A DNA stretch of 43,703 bases from Candidatus Poseidoniaceae archaeon. GTDB taxonomy: Archaea; Thermoplasmatota; Poseidoniia; Poseidoniales; Poseidoniaceae. The stretch covers positions 1 through 43,703 of the forward strand of contig CASIBX010000012.1 in NCBI GenBank assembly GCA_949373075.1, in the 5' to 3' direction. Shown here piece by piece: positions 9,537 through 23,342 of this stretch. A model generated the notes under the pieces. It was given only the letters and a program-made list of their open reading frames with translations, did not search any database and was not told the DNA's origin. A program made the translations under genes and the position numbers. Numbering within the stretch: position 1 is the stretch's first letter; each line of letters starts with the position of its first letter.

Positions 9537-10571
9537 ATGACCATCAAGGTTGCAATTAATGGGTACGGAACAATTGGTAAGCGAGTTGCAGACGCTGTAG
9601 CATGCCAGAATGACATGGAAATTATTGGTGTTACCAAGACACGTCCAGCATTTGGATGCGATTTGGCAGTTCGTAAAGGCTACCCGTTGTATTGTACATT
9701 TGATGATGCTGACAGGATTGCGGCTTTCGCTGATTCAGGTTACGTTTGTCACGGCGGTCTTTCTGATCTGCTAAAAGTAGCAGATGTAGTAGTAGATTGT
9801 TCACCTGGTAAAATGGGAGCCGATAACAAGGCTAAGTATCAGGAAGCCGGAGTCAAGTGGATTTTCCAAGGTGGAGAGAAACATGCTATGACCGGATTAT
9901 CCTACACATCCTGTGCAAATCACATGGCAAATCTGAATGCTGAGGGTACCCGAGTTGTTTCCTGTAATACAACTGGATTATCGAGAACATTAGTTCCTTT
10001 ATACAATCACTGTGGTGAACTTTCAGTTGAGTGCACCATGATTCGTCGAGCTGCAGACCCTGGAGATTCGAAGAAGGGTCCAATTAATGCCATAAAACCG
10101 GTACTCAAGGTTCCAAGCCATCACGGGCCAGATGTAATGACCGTAAAGCCTGAAATTAAAATCAATTCTTTAGCAGTTGCAGTTCCAACAACCATCATGC
10201 ATGTACATTCGATAGTAGCTACACTTCCTGAGGGCCACGGACTTACTACTGAAAGTGTACTTGAAATGTGGGCCAACAGCCCACGTGTAGTCATAATGCA
10301 CGGCGAAGAAACAGGTATCACTACAACAGCAGAAGTAATGGAATTTGCTCGTGACATGGGTCGGACTTGGGGAGATTTACACGAGATATTTGTATGGGAA
10401 GATGGTGTCAAATTAGTTGATAACAATCTGTATTACTTCCAAGCAATTCATCAAGAGTCTGATGTCATCCCCGAGAACGTTGACGCCATACGCGCATTGA
10501 TGGGTACGGAAGAGGATTGGCAGGCATCAGTAGCCAAAACAGATGCTGCAATTGCAGCACTATTTGAGTGA
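9537..10571 (+). CDS. gap: Glyceraldehyde-3-phosphate dehydrogenase, archaeal type II (phosphorylating)
   Basis: It interconverts glyceraldehyde-3-phosphate and 1,3-bisphosphoglycerate with NAD(P) in glycolysis/gluconeogenesis. The tracked ORF opens at 9363, but the protein begins at the ATG at 9537: MTIKVAINGYGTIGKRVADA is the Rossmann N-terminus, while the preceding 58 codons overlap the divergent gene and look unlike protein. The catalytic Cys is in RVVSCNTTGLSRTL. The 344-residue length and segments such as GVTKTRPAFGCDLAVRKGYPLY are typical of the archaeal enzyme, not the bacterial GapA. It is divergent from the GXGXG gene with a 108-base intergenic region. An 18-base perfect palindrome starts at its stop codon. 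Confidence 0.95.
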   Translation: MTIKVAINGYGTIGKRVADAVACQNDMEIIGVTKTRPAFGCDLAVRKGYPLYCTFDDADRIAAFADSGYVCHGGLSDLLKVADVVVDCSPGKMGADNKAKYQEAGVKWIFQGGEKHAMTGLSYTSCANHMANLNAEGTRVVSCNTTGLSRTLVPLYNHCGELSVECTMIRRAADPGDSKKGPINAIKPVLKVPSHHGPDVMTVKPEIKINSLAVAVPTTIMHVHSIVATLPEGHGLTTESVLEMWANSPRVVIMHGEETGITTTAEVMEFARDMGRTWGDLHEIFVWEDGVKLVDNNLYYFQAIHQESDVIPENVDAIRALMGTEEDWQASVAKTDAAIAALFE

Positions 10572-10586
10572 GCCCTATAGGGCTCA
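10569..10586 (+). terminator. Perfect 18-base palindrome starting at the gap stop codon
   Basis: TGAGCCCTATAGGGCTCA reads the same on both strands, and its first three bases are the GAPDH stop codon. It is followed by TCTTAGG. The likely role is transcription termination or 3'-end formation, although an operator for the next gene, which starts 25 bases on, is also possible. Confidence 0.5.
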
Positions 10587-10610
10587 TCTTAGGCTTGTAT
10601 TCAAGTATAG

Positions 10611-11663
10611 ATGCACAGTCCCAAGTACATGGTGGCAGCACGTAAGGCATTCTTTGTTCTTGTAGTGATGCTTCTATCACCTATGGCAAGTGCGGTAGAT
10701 TCATCTCAACCAGCTGAGGAAGATATTCTTGAGAGAGCATCTTCAAATTGGCATTCCATGGAGCCTACCGATACATTCCAATCACCTTTGAAATCTTTAG
10801 ATTACAATATCCATCTTTCGATCGGTTCTTTCGACCCATTAAATGACGAGATTCCAAAGTCTCGCTTAGATGATTCTCTAGATTTCCGCCAAACTGGTAT
10901 GGCTGTGGTTCAGTTAAATCATCATACAGGAGATTCTTTGTATGACCTAGTAGATGAATATGGATTATTTATTCTTGACAATCTGGGTGGTCCTTCATGG
11001 GTTGTTCGTCTGTCTAATCCCAATGATTTAGCCAAAATCCAGCAAGATGATTCAGTCCGCTGGGCAGGTTCTATGATGCCGGGTTGGAGAGTTTCTTCTG
11101 ATGTCACCTCATCTACAGAATACATTTCTTCAGTCCCTGCAGTCGATTTGAAGTCAGATGCATTGGAAACTCTAGCACACGATTTGGTACTAATGGGTGC
11201 TGATGAAGCATGGTGTGGGCAACATTTGTGTGAGGTCAAGGGGGATATTAATCTCGAATCACTTGCAAGAGATGGCCGAATAGTTTGGTCTGAACCTGCA
11301 TATGAATTGAAACTAACAAATGCAGTTGCCAGAGCAATTGTGGGAATACCTGAATTATCAAACACAACTCTAGGACTAGATGGTTCGGGCGAAAAAATCA
11401 CCTTTACCGACACAGGTATTGACCAAGACCATCCCGATATAGTCGGGCGAATAGCCGGAGTGTATACTCAATTTGGTTTGGATCCTAGTCCGGCAGATTC
11501 CAATGGCGGACACGGAACGCATGTCGCTTTGACTATTGCTGGCGATGGAAGTGGTGATTCCTCTACGACAGGAATAGCTCCTGCGGCTACTGTGGTCGCT
11601 TATGCATTAGAGCACGACCCGACAGGGGTTTTTGGCCGATTGGTTCAATCTATGACATGCTAA
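10611..11663 (+). CDS. Secreted subtilisin-like (S8) protease, N-terminal fragment (frame-disrupted gene 10611-15427)
   Basis: This is the first part of one large protease gene. A signal peptide (KAFFVLVVMLLSPMASAVDS; possible starts at 10611 or the ATG at 10629) is followed by a propeptide-like region of about 220 residues and the start of the S8 domain. That domain contains the catalytic Asp in ITFTDTGIDQDHPDIVGRI and the catalytic His in SNGGHGTHVALTIAG. The frame ends at TAA 11661-11663. The natural continuation 'IGSIYDMLNHAEQEG' lies in frame +2, so one indel falls near 11630-11645, next to a T5 run. The product would be exported to degrade protein outside the cell. Confidence 0.85.
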   Translation: MHSPKYMVAARKAFFVLVVMLLSPMASAVDSSQPAEEDILERASSNWHSMEPTDTFQSPLKSLDYNIHLSIGSFDPLNDEIPKSRLDDSLDFRQTGMAVVQLNHHTGDSLYDLVDEYGLFILDNLGGPSWVVRLSNPNDLAKIQQDDSVRWAGSMMPGWRVSSDVTSSTEYISSVPAVDLKSDALETLAHDLVLMGADEAWCGQHLCEVKGDINLESLARDGRIVWSEPAYELKLTNAVARAIVGIPELSNTTLGLDGSGEKITFTDTGIDQDHPDIVGRIAGVYTQFGLDPSPADSNGGHGTHVALTIAGDGSGDSSTTGIAPAATVVAYALEHDPTGVFGRLVQSMTC

Positions 11664-12760
11664 ACCATGCGGAGCAAGAGGGTTCTAGAGTCGCTGTAAA
11701 CGCCTGGGGATTGAATGGTAATTTCGGTGCCTATACTGCAGACTCACGTTCGTTAGATGTGTTTGTGCACGACAACCCTGAGTTCTTACCAATCTTTTCT
11801 GCAGGTGATGACCCCAATCAAAACTCATCGAAAGTAATGGCGCCATCAACTGCCAAAAATGTACTTTCAATCGGCGCTTCAACCACTAACGTCTCCGGTA
11901 GCGTTGCCAATTTCTCATCACTAGGACCATCTTTGGATGGTAGAGTGAAGCCTGATTTGGTTGCGCCTGGAGTTGCGATTTGCTCAGGTCGAGCCGAAGA
12001 AGCAAAAATTCCTAGTGGATGGAGTTGCGGTACTGGTTCGCATTCTAGTGGGGATGCACTCTACATGTCTCTATCAGGCTCTAGTCAAGCAACTGCTGTA
12101 GCCGGAGGGTCAGTTTCACTGATTAGGGAGTACCTTAGAGAACATGTTGGTGTCTCATCTCCTACTGCCTCTTTACTGAAAGCTACAGCCATTAACGGTG
12201 CTCTAGATTTAGGAGTTGCAAACATTCCGAACTCACAAGAAGGCTGGGGACAAATCTCGGTTTCCAATACAGTTATTCCATCGTATAATGGTAATGATTT
12301 AGAAACATTCCATGAAAATTCAAGAACGCTTTCTGCTGGATTCTCAACACTGTATCAATTCGATATCGACCCTTCGTCTGGTATTGATATTACACTGGTT
12401 TGGACCGATGTTGCAGGAAGTGCTAATTCTGCTCAAAACGAGTCGAGATTAGTTAACGATTTAGATTTATTATTGACCTCTCCGGATGGTACAATTTTCA
12501 AAGGAAACGTGATGTTAAACGGATATTCTGTCGCCAACGGAGTTCATGATTCAATAAATAATGTTGAGAGAATTAAGATAGCCCCGGGTTCAACAATGAC
12601 TTCCGGTAAGTGGCAAGTGCAAGTTTCTCACGCAGGTGGATTGGACCAATCTTATTCTCTGGTGCTAACTGGTGATGCTACTTGGATGCTAAAGCAGACT
12701 TGGTTGCATTTGATGGCGCTATTTTCCCTTCTTCAACTTCACCTTTGGTTAATGATTTGA
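11657..12760 (+). CDS. Subtilisin-like (S8) protease, fragment with the catalytic serine
   Basis: This continues the previous fragment in another frame. It contains the oxyanion-region equivalent (PIFSAGDDPNQNSSKVMAPS), a VKPDLVAPGVAICSG segment and the catalytic Ser in MSLSGSSQATAVAGGSVSLI. Together with the Asp and His of the previous fragment this completes an S8 triad. A P-domain-like beta region follows (FDIDPSSGIDITLVWTDVAG ... SRLVNDLDLLLTSPDGT), as in other large secreted subtilisins. The frame is lost near 12690, where 'SLVLTGDA' should continue as 'LDAKADLVAFDGAIFPSST' in the next frame. It is not a separate gene. Confidence 0.85.
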   Translation: MLNHAEQEGSRVAVNAWGLNGNFGAYTADSRSLDVFVHDNPEFLPIFSAGDDPNQNSSKVMAPSTAKNVLSIGASTTNVSGSVANFSSLGPSLDGRVKPDLVAPGVAICSGRAEEAKIPSGWSCGTGSHSSGDALYMSLSGSSQATAVAGGSVSLIREYLREHVGVSSPTASLLKATAINGALDLGVANIPNSQEGWGQISVSNTVIPSYNGNDLETFHENSRTLSAGFSTLYQFDIDPSSGIDITLVWTDVAGSANSAQNESRLVNDLDLLLTSPDGTIFKGNVMLNGYSVANGVHDSINNVERIKIAPGSTMTSGKWQVQVSHAGGLDQSYSLVLTGDATWMLKQTWLHLMALFSLLQLHLWLMI

Positions 12761-14323
12761 TTACACTTAGGATATCTTGGCTAAATCAAGGCACAGAAAA
12801 TGCTGCGCAGTATCCGAGTAACCTCTGGAAGATTTGACAGAAGGTACTACACTCTTTGATGGAACACGTTCTTCACTCAGGGTCTGGACTTAGTGGACTC
12901 GCTGACTATCTTCTCACTCCTTCACATAGCACTGGTGACCATGATATGCGCCTATACTGTTGATGTGGACTCAGATGTGGACGAAGTCAATGATGAGATC
13001 CAATGGAGTCAATAACAATATCGAGGAGATGACGATTACTGTGTCAGCTCTTGGGTGTTAGACTTAGTAACTCTGGACAGTAATGGGCTGGAGGACCCTC
13101 ATATGGTCAATCAAACCCTAGATCCCTACGACTGCGGAAGGTTTCACTTGGCCAATTATTTTGAAGCATGAAGGTACTGAGACTCAATCAGTAAAATTAC
13201 ATATCCCAAGTCCAAACGCCGAGTCCAATTCGCTCCGATCACTGTTACTACCACTGATGACGAGTGGTCGAGATATTCTGATTTATCCGGGCCATTCACT
13301 CTTTCAGCAATGGGAGATGGCGGAGATTCTATCCACCTTAATATTACAATGAATGATGATGATGCGGACTTATCCAGCTCATACAGACAGGTATGCAATG
13401 GCAGGGACATATGTCATGGATTTGACTGCGAAATATTCCAATAACCCTTCGGTAAAGCACTCGATAAGTCTCGACTTAGTTGTCGAAGAGTTAAGAGATG
13501 TACAAGTCGCAGCAGCCGGAACTAGTGGTCTTGAGGCCGTTCCAGGTGGAAGTACTTCATTTTCGATATCGGTTAGGAATACTGGTAATTCTCCTGCATT
13601 GTATGATTTGGATTGCTACAGTGAAAATAGATGGCAAGTTCAATTAGGCCAATCTAATTCCTCATCATATTCTTTTGAGCCTTTGACATACTGGAATATT
13701 TACCAATGCAGGTTAGACTGTATGTGCCTCCGGTTGCTAATGGACATTCCCGCCGCAGGCAGCTAGTGATTCAATCACTTGTTCAGTAACCAGTGAATTG
13801 GACCCGTCACTAAATATCAGTGAAACTGTTACTCTCACTGTAAAATCCCTAGAGTCTTTTGATACCAATTTGATAGATGACTCAGGATTGGGGGAATCGG
13901 TCCTGCTGCCTATGCTCGTGACAGTCAATGTCGACACAGGTGAGACGATTGAATCTTACATCTGGAAGTTGAAAATACAGGTAATGCCGATCTGAGATTT
14001 GACCGTAAGAGTAAGCCCTGAATTAACAACTTGGACAATACAGGTCAGTCTGATGGTTTACAAACTGAAAATCGAGAAGTTGATGTGAATATCGAACCCG
14101 GCCAATCTTCAGAAGTCAAGTTTGAGGTTCTAGTATCCCCAGTTGCTGTAAGGAATGATGAGAATCACCTTGGTAATCAAAACAAGCCAGGACCAGTCTA
14201 ATTTCCTAATCAATGAGACGACACTTGTAGTAAAGGATGAGATTGGATTAAACTTCATCACTGAAGATGCTTTTTCACTGAGCGCTGTGGTGAATGGGAA
14301 TTTACTTACACTACCTTGACTGA
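12761..14323 (+). pseudogene. Middle of the S8 protease gene: CARDB-like repeats, frame broken many times
   Basis: No long ORF crosses these 1.5 kb, but all three plus frames contain short stretches of sensible protein that join end to end. Examples are LITLRISWLNQGTENAAQYP, then EDLTEGTTLFDGTRSSL in another frame, and later DVQVAAAGTSGLEAVPGGST followed by FSISVRNTGNSPALYDLDCY (ORF 13353-13766) and SLNISETVTLTVKSLESF (ORF 13798-13995). These are CARDB/Ig-like modules of the kind seen in the other surface proteins here. At least six frame changes are needed to restore the reading frame. It is either a decayed gene or an error-rich stretch of sequence; the neighbouring broken essential genes favour error. 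Confidence 0.6.
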
Positions 14324-16093
<1,770 letters not shown>

Positions 16094-16107
16094 AGTGAGT
16101 TGATATT

Positions 16108-16457
16108 ATGAGCCGTAACAAGGGTCGTGCAAAGGCTAAGCATCAGCGCCGTCAAATGCGCTATTGAAGCACAGACCCATCTATCATCGGTCATGTACTG
16201 ATGTTTCTATGCCGATGATTGCACGACGAAATGCAGCAAAGCATTTGGTAAAAACCTCATCAAGAAACCGCTTACCTTTACCTAGTGCGCAACGGCATTG
16301 GATTTGTCAGAGGTTGCACTACATTATCTGATTCCTGGAACTAACTGCCCGAGTAAGGATTAGAGCGGGTCAAAGAACCACAACCTGTCTTCAATGCGGT
16401 CGTATCAGACGCCTTGGTGGCGGTCCAAAATCACACAGGAGGGCTAGCAATGACTAA
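16108..16457 (+). pseudogene. rnp4: RNase P protein component 4 (Rpp21/Rpr2 family), reading frame disrupted
   Basis: This is a zinc-ribbon subunit of archaeal RNase P, which trims the 5' ends of tRNAs. From the ATG at 16108 the basic N-terminus reads MSRNKGRAKAKHQRRQMRY and then meets a TGA. Another frame continues with RRNAAKHLVKTSSRNRLPLP and SAQRHWICQR, and the final frame with VRIRAGQRTTTCLQCGRIRR, then LGGGPKSHRRASND and TAA. The two CxxC pairs (WICQRC, after removing one T, and TCLQCG) form the zinc ribbon. Order and motifs match Rpr2/Rpp21, and a YhbY gene follows with overlap, an arrangement known from other euryarchaea. The breaks look like single extra bases in short homopolymers. 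Confidence 0.7.
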
Positions 16458-16736
16458 CATTCCTAGTAAGCATCAAAAATCAGGCAATGGACCGTGATTT
16501 TCAGCCGAGTGTACGTATCGGTAAAACCGGTGATTACCGACAATCTAATCGAGGAGATTATCGGTCAGTTATCGAAGAGAAAATTAGTCAAAATAAAGAT
16601 CAATAAGGGAATTTACGAACGTGATGATCGAGTCTTAGTTTGGGAACATTTGGCAGAAGCCACATCTTCAGTGGTAGTACTTGCTAGAGGAAATGTCGGC
16701 GTATCTGTGGTCCAACTAGTGACCCAACGCTCATAG
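16450..16736 (+). CDS. YhbY/CRM-domain RNA-binding protein, two probable frame breaks near the start
   Basis: ORF 16494-16736 carries the core ITDNLIEEIIGQLSKRKLVK, KIKINKGIYERDDRVLVWEH and SVVVLARGN, a CRM (YhbY-like, COG1534) domain. The true start is probably the ATG at 16450 (MTNIPSKHQKSGNG), overlapping the end of rnp4. Between them, RDFQPSVRIGKTG lies in a third frame and gives the expected beginning of the domain, so indels sit near 16488 and 16533. The family binds RNA and is linked to ribosomal subunit maturation. Its position after the RNase P subunit supports an RNA-processing role. The last residues after GNVGV may also be frame-shifted. Confidence 0.75.
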
Positions 16737-16759
16737 AGGCGACATAACTAGCGGGCAAT

Positions 16760-18412
16760 ATGCGTACCACCCGCATCCTCAATCGGCACCCCTCCCAATG
16801 GATTGCTCTTCTAGCACTAGTTTTTGCGGGTATGATGAGTTTCATAGCCTCTTCAAACGCAGGCGGCGGTGCAGCTGTCGACATTGGAATTACTCTAAAA
16901 GACGGTTTTGGAAATGAACCGGTATGGGTTGGTCTTGGAATTCTATTATTCGTTTATGCGCTGATTATCAGCGAGGTTGTCCACAGGACATTGGCGGCTG
17001 CATTGGGTGGGATATCCGCTATTCTTGCATTGAATTATTACAAGTCTGGTGCGGCTTTGACACTCGCAGAAACGACTACCCTGATCGAATGGGAAACCAT
17101 TGGATTATTGTTGGGAATGATGGTTATGGTTGGTGTTATTTCACACACTGGAGTTTTTGAATGGTTTGCTGTACAGGCTTACAAGCAAAGCAAAGGAAAT
17201 GTCTGGACTCTTGTTGTGATACTGTGTTCAGTTACGGCAGTTCTTTCTGCATTCTTAGACAATGTTACAACCATGCTACTTCTAACGCCAGTAACCATCC
17301 AACTCGCTCGTGTTTTAGATTTAGATCCCATTCCAGTATTAATTGCAGAGGTTTTGTTCTCTAACATTGGTGGTGCCGCTACCATGATTGGAGACCCCCC
17401 AAATATCATCATTGGCTCAATGATGAGTGAATCTGCAATTGCAGCTAATAGCGATAAAGGTGTAGCTGCCTTAGCAAGTCAAGGGGTTTCCTTCAATGAT
17501 TTCATTATCGAACTCGCACCGGGGATTTTACTGACAATCATTCCAACATTCATGATGCTAAAGTGGATGTACGCTGATGAGTTCGCTGGTGAAAGAATCC
17601 GTGATGTCGAAGAACTAGAGGCGAAATATGGTGTTAAGGATGCCAAAATGTTGAAGTCTTCTGGTACCATTTTGGGTCTAGTTATCCTTGGTTTCTTCCT
17701 AAACCCGATTCTTCACATTCCTGTGTCTTGGGTTGCATTAGTTGGTGCTGTTTTGATGCTATTAGTAACCAACCGTCATGAACTCGAAGAGCCTTTAGAG
17801 AAAGTAGAATGGAGTACTCTGATTTTCTTTGCAGGTCTATTCGTTCTAATCCATTCATTGCAGCACTTGGGAGTAATTTCGTGGATTGGCGACCAAGTTG
17901 AATCCTCAATCATCTACTTTGATGAAGAATATCGATTTGTTGCAGCACTTGTCATTATCTTGTGGGTAAGTGCAATTGCGTCTGCATTCATCGATAATAT
18001 TCCTTACACAATCACAATGATACCAGTTGTGTTACAGATTTCAACCTCATTGAATCTAGATCTCGGTCCAATGATTTGGGCCCTGGCATTCGGGGCATGC
18101 CTCGGCGGAAATGGTACTTTGATAGGTGCCTCTGCAAATGTAGTTACAGCTGGAATGAGTGAAGAAGCGGGTTATCCGATTTCATTCAATCAATTCTTCA
18201 AGGCGGGTTTCCCTGTAATGTTGATGACAGTTTCGATAATTACTGCGTATGTCGTCATGGTATACTGGGTAGATGAAGTTTGGAAATGGATTTTCCTGGG
18301 AATCGCACTGTTTGGAATCATTTGGCAATTTTACAACGGTAAGAGCAAAGGTAAGAATTGGGCTGAAGCATTAGTCGATGACCAATCTGTAATCAACTTC
18401 GGAGAAGAGTGA
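16760..18412 (+). CDS. ArsB/NhaD-type ion transporter (SLC13-like superfamily) membrane protein
   Basis: This 550-residue polytopic protein has about 11-12 membrane segments and the internal pseudo-repeat of the ion transporter superfamily. First half: SAFLDNVTTMLLLTPVTIQL and NIGGAATMIGDPPNIIIGSM. Second half: SAFIDNIPYTITMIPVVLQ and CLGGNGTLIGASANVVTAGM. These paired re-entrant loops with NxTT/GDPPN-type motifs are found in ArsB, the P protein and NhaD Na+/H+ antiporters. The substrate cannot be read from sequence. No arsenic genes are nearby, so sodium/proton exchange or anion transport is as likely as arsenite efflux. The frame is intact over 1.65 kb, in contrast to the genes just upstream. 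Confidence 0.85.
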   Translation: MRTTRILNRHPSQWIALLALVFAGMMSFIASSNAGGGAAVDIGITLKDGFGNEPVWVGLGILLFVYALIISEVVHRTLAAALGGISAILALNYYKSGAALTLAETTTLIEWETIGLLLGMMVMVGVISHTGVFEWFAVQAYKQSKGNVWTLVVILCSVTAVLSAFLDNVTTMLLLTPVTIQLARVLDLDPIPVLIAEVLFSNIGGAATMIGDPPNIIIGSMMSESAIAANSDKGVAALASQGVSFNDFIIELAPGILLTIIPTFMMLKWMYADEFAGERIRDVEELEAKYGVKDAKMLKSSGTILGLVILGFFLNPILHIPVSWVALVGAVLMLLVTNRHELEEPLEKVEWSTLIFFAGLFVLIHSLQHLGVISWIGDQVESSIIYFDEEYRFVAALVIILWVSAIASAFIDNIPYTITMIPVVLQISTSLNLDLGPMIWALAFGACLGGNGTLIGASANVVTAGMSEEAGYPISFNQFFKAGFPVMLMTVSIITAYVVMVYWVDEVWKWIFLGIALFGIIWQFYNGKSKGKNWAEALVDDQSVINFGEE

Positions 18413-18482
18413 TTTTACTACTCATTTCTGCGGTGTGTTCAAAGGTCTGTAAGCGCTCCCGTATACCGTTTGGGCCGATAGC

Positions 18483-19786
18483 ATGCAAGAGTGTCGGGTA
18501 TGTGGATTGCTTTTCCTAGGAGGGGGGGCTTGCCCATCATGCGGTTCACAAGTAGCAGTCGATATTGTCGACCAACGATGTTGTCACGATGGATGACGAC
18601 TCGATTCCAGGTCTCGATGATGTCGTGGAATGCAATGGGTTCCGATGATGAATCTGGCGATGATGATGACAATACTTCCATTTGGAATGGGCGCGAAAGC
18701 CGAAGTTCTCCAGTCTCGCATTACCATTCGGAGTGGGCTCAAACAGTGCAGGTAGTTGATGAAGTTACAATTCCTGAGCCAGATGAATTACCTGACGAAA
18801 TTCCTTTTGATGAAGAAATTCCTTTTGATGAAGAAATTCCTTTTGATGAAGAAATTCCTTTTGATGAAGAAATTGCCTTCGAAGAAATACCTTCAATCGA
18901 TTTCATCGATGAACTTCCATCTAACAATGCTTCGTCAGTTTCGGATTCAAAACAAGATATTTTTCGTGAAGAAGCAGACACTCCATCCGTGCCTGAAATC
19001 CCTCAATTGGTCGCAGAAAACACACCTGAGCCGCCTTCGCCTGCTGAAGTCATAGAAGACCCCCTGGATGCTCTATCAGAAGACGTACCTGACATGTGGC
19101 GGATAGATGCGGCTGCAGTTGATATGGACGAAATTTACTCACAAGATGAGCAGATAGTCGAGGTTTCATTTGACAATGATCTTAGCAGTGGGGATGTCCA
19201 AGTTACTTTTGATGACTTCCACCACACTGCGGATGAAGAATCCATGGCCTCAGACGATGATGCACCCGGACTTCATCCCGCAAGGGCCCTCTCTGTCGAT
19301 ACAGTGGGTGAGCCTGACCTAGAACAGATGATTCAAGCATCTTTCAATCACATGGCAGAATCTTCGTGGATACAGGCAGCACAAGTGCTCTCATCGGCTT
19401 CTACAAATCGACAAAACGACCCTTCTATTTTGAACAATCTTGGATTGGCATTATTGCAATCTGCCCTTGAGATGGATAGCAAGGGTGATCCGATGTCTTC
19501 ATCGCAGTATGAAGCATCGATAATGGCCCTAAGACAAGGTGCAAAAGCCGATTCAGAAAACAACACTATTTTACTAAACTTAGCACATGCACTTTTGGTC
19601 AGTGGACGTGCCGAAAAAGCTCTCGGAGTTCTCAACGTTTTGAGGTCTAGGGAGAGCTCGAATGTAGAGGTGGAAAATGCTCTTGGGGCTGGATTAATTC
19701 AACTAGGTAGAATCGAAGAAGCTCGTTCTGTACTCTCTCAATATGCCGAAGATAAGGTCGTTTTAGCCAATTTAGAATTGATTTGA
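18483..19786 (+). CDS. Zinc-ribbon/TPR protein with acidic linker; N-terminus frame-disrupted
   Basis: The tracked ORF (18491) begins with nonsense-like sequence. Frame 0 from the ATG at 18483 gives a zinc ribbon, MQECRVCGLLFLGGGACPSC. Frame 1 then gives VVTMDDDSIPGLDDVVE, and frame 2 (the long ORF) continues with AMGSDDESGDDDD. Two single-base breaks, near 18573 and 18634, therefore separate the start from the body. A strongly acidic linker follows, including four exact IPFDEE units, then a C-terminal TPR-like helical region (PSILNNLGLALLQSALEMD; LLNLAHALLVSGRAEKALG; LGAGLIQLGRIEEARSVL). No signal peptide is present, so it is probably a cytoplasmic scaffold. The stop codon lies in an inverted repeat just before the rRNA leader. 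Confidence 0.75.
18800..18871 (+). repeat. Four exact 18-bp tandem repeats coding IPFDEE
   Basis: ATTCCTTTTGATGAAGAA occurs four times without a change, followed by a diverged fifth unit (ATTGCCTTCGAAGAA). The unit is a multiple of three, so copy-number slippage would lengthen or shorten the acidic linker without breaking the frame. Confidence 0.9.
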
Positions 19787-19802
19787 GCGGAGTTTCCGCT
19801 CA
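19784..19802 (+). terminator. Inverted repeat starting at the TPR-gene stop codon
   Basis: TGAGCGGA pairs with TCCGCTCA around a 3-base loop. The first three bases are the stop codon. It separates the TPR gene from the rRNA leader. Confidence 0.45.
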
Positions 19803-20091
19803 GGTTACAACAGCACTTTCTGAGTGTTTTTTAGCACTGAAATGAATACTGTAAAACGTGGTACTGAGTCGCAGTTTTTACAGGGTAGTAAGCCTCGGTG
19901 AAACACTGCCTATCCCGATGGCTTGATATAGGGGAGGTAGGTCGGGGGGTTGCTTATGCACTTGGGCATGCAAATATGCCTGGGGAAGTGACTAGAAGGG
20001 CCGCCCTGCGGGGAGACGGTCTTTCAACGATGTCTAAATTGGCATGACTGGATACCGAAGGGTTACTCGCACAGGTGTGGTACATACACAT
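19803..20091 (+). other. rRNA leader/promoter region upstream of 23S
   Basis: No ORF is credible here. The stretch holds a hairpin (CTGTAAAA / TTTTACAG, 19849-19883), a G-rich segment around 19933-19955, and the 5' arm of the 23S processing stem at its end. A TATA-like GATATAG near 19924 is a possible rRNA promoter, but I could not choose it with confidence. No 16S gene and no tRNA is present, so the 23S appears to be transcribed from its own promoter. Confidence 0.5.
20036..20091 (+). other. 5' arm of the pre-23S rRNA processing stem
   Basis: AAATTGGCATGA (20036-20047), AAGGGTTACTCGC (20058-20070) and GTGTGGTACATACAC (20075-20089) pair in the right order and orientation with the region after 23S (22954-23005). 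The three helices are separated by internal loops. This is the long leader-trailer stem in which archaeal splicing endonuclease cuts bulge-helix-bulge motifs to release pre-23S rRNA. The exact cut sites were not determined. Confidence 0.75.
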
Positions 20092-22949
<2,858 letters not shown>

Positions 22950-23056
22950 TTTCGTGTATGCACCGCACCAGCGAGTGCCCTTCATTCATAAGTTCATGCC
23001 AATTTGAGAAGCGATCCAAACGCTGGATCGCATCCATTTCCGATTCGAAAGAAGAT
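22950..23056 (+). other. 23S-5S spacer: 3' arm of the processing stem plus a hairpin
   Basis: 22954-23005 holds the complement of the leader: GTGTATGCACCGCAC, GCGAGTGCCC and TCATGCCAATTT. Next comes a perfect 8-bp hairpin, GCGATCCA-AACGC-TGGATCGC (23011-23031), probably a processing or boundary element before 5S. No tRNA gene lies in the spacer. Confidence 0.7.
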
Positions 23057-23178
23057 GGGTGCACGGTCATAGCGATGGAGTTTACCCGGTCCCATCCCGA
23101 ACCCGGAAGTCAAGCCCATCTGCGTCAGTTCTGGTACTGTGGTGCGAGAGCCCACGGGAACGACTGTCACTGTGCCTC
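23057..23178 (+). rRNA. 5S ribosomal RNA
   Basis: The sequence GGGTGCACGGTCATAGCGATGG ... CCCGGTCCCATCCCGAACCCGGAAGTCAAG ... GGTACTGTGGTGCGAGAGCC is a typical archaeal 5S with the conserved loop B/C region. The ends are placed by pairing of the 5' GGTGCACGG with the 3' CACTGTGCC (helix I), giving about 122 bases. Confidence 0.93.
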
Positions 23179-23208
23179 TCTTCTTTCCCTCGGAAGAATT
23201 CCCCGCAA

Positions 23209-23273
23209 CCTTTACTCCATTATTTGGAGTAAGGAATTTGGCCGCATTCCGCATTTGTGGAGTGCGGCCTTTT
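23209..23273 (+). terminator. Two tandem hairpins ending the rRNA unit
   Basis: CC(T)TTACTCCA pairs with TGGAGTAAGG (23209-23234). Directly after it GGCCGCATTCC pairs with GGAGTGCGGCC (11 bp with one G-T, loop GCATTTGT, 23240-23269), followed by TTTT. The second has the form of a strong intrinsic terminator. A double terminator is sensible for a highly transcribed rRNA unit ahead of eif6. Confidence 0.65.
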
Positions 23274-23342
23274 CCAATTTACAGAGTACCCTGGTTCCGA
23301 AGGAACCATCAACTAACGACACATACGTACAGGTGAACAGAC

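Noticed and set aside
16108-16457. Ribosomal protein L34e, considered first because of the adk neighbourhood and the CxxC near the end
   Set aside because: The order of motifs (basic start, AKHLVKTSSRNRLPLP, C-x2-C, RVRIR, TCLQCGRIRR) fits the RNase P Rpp21/Rpr2 family.
18800-18871. Possible CRISPR array
   Set aside because: The units are directly adjacent with no spacers and are in frame with a coding sequence.
18739-18981. Minus-strand ORF with KGISSS repeats
   Set aside because: It is only the reverse reading of the IPFDEE tandem repeat.
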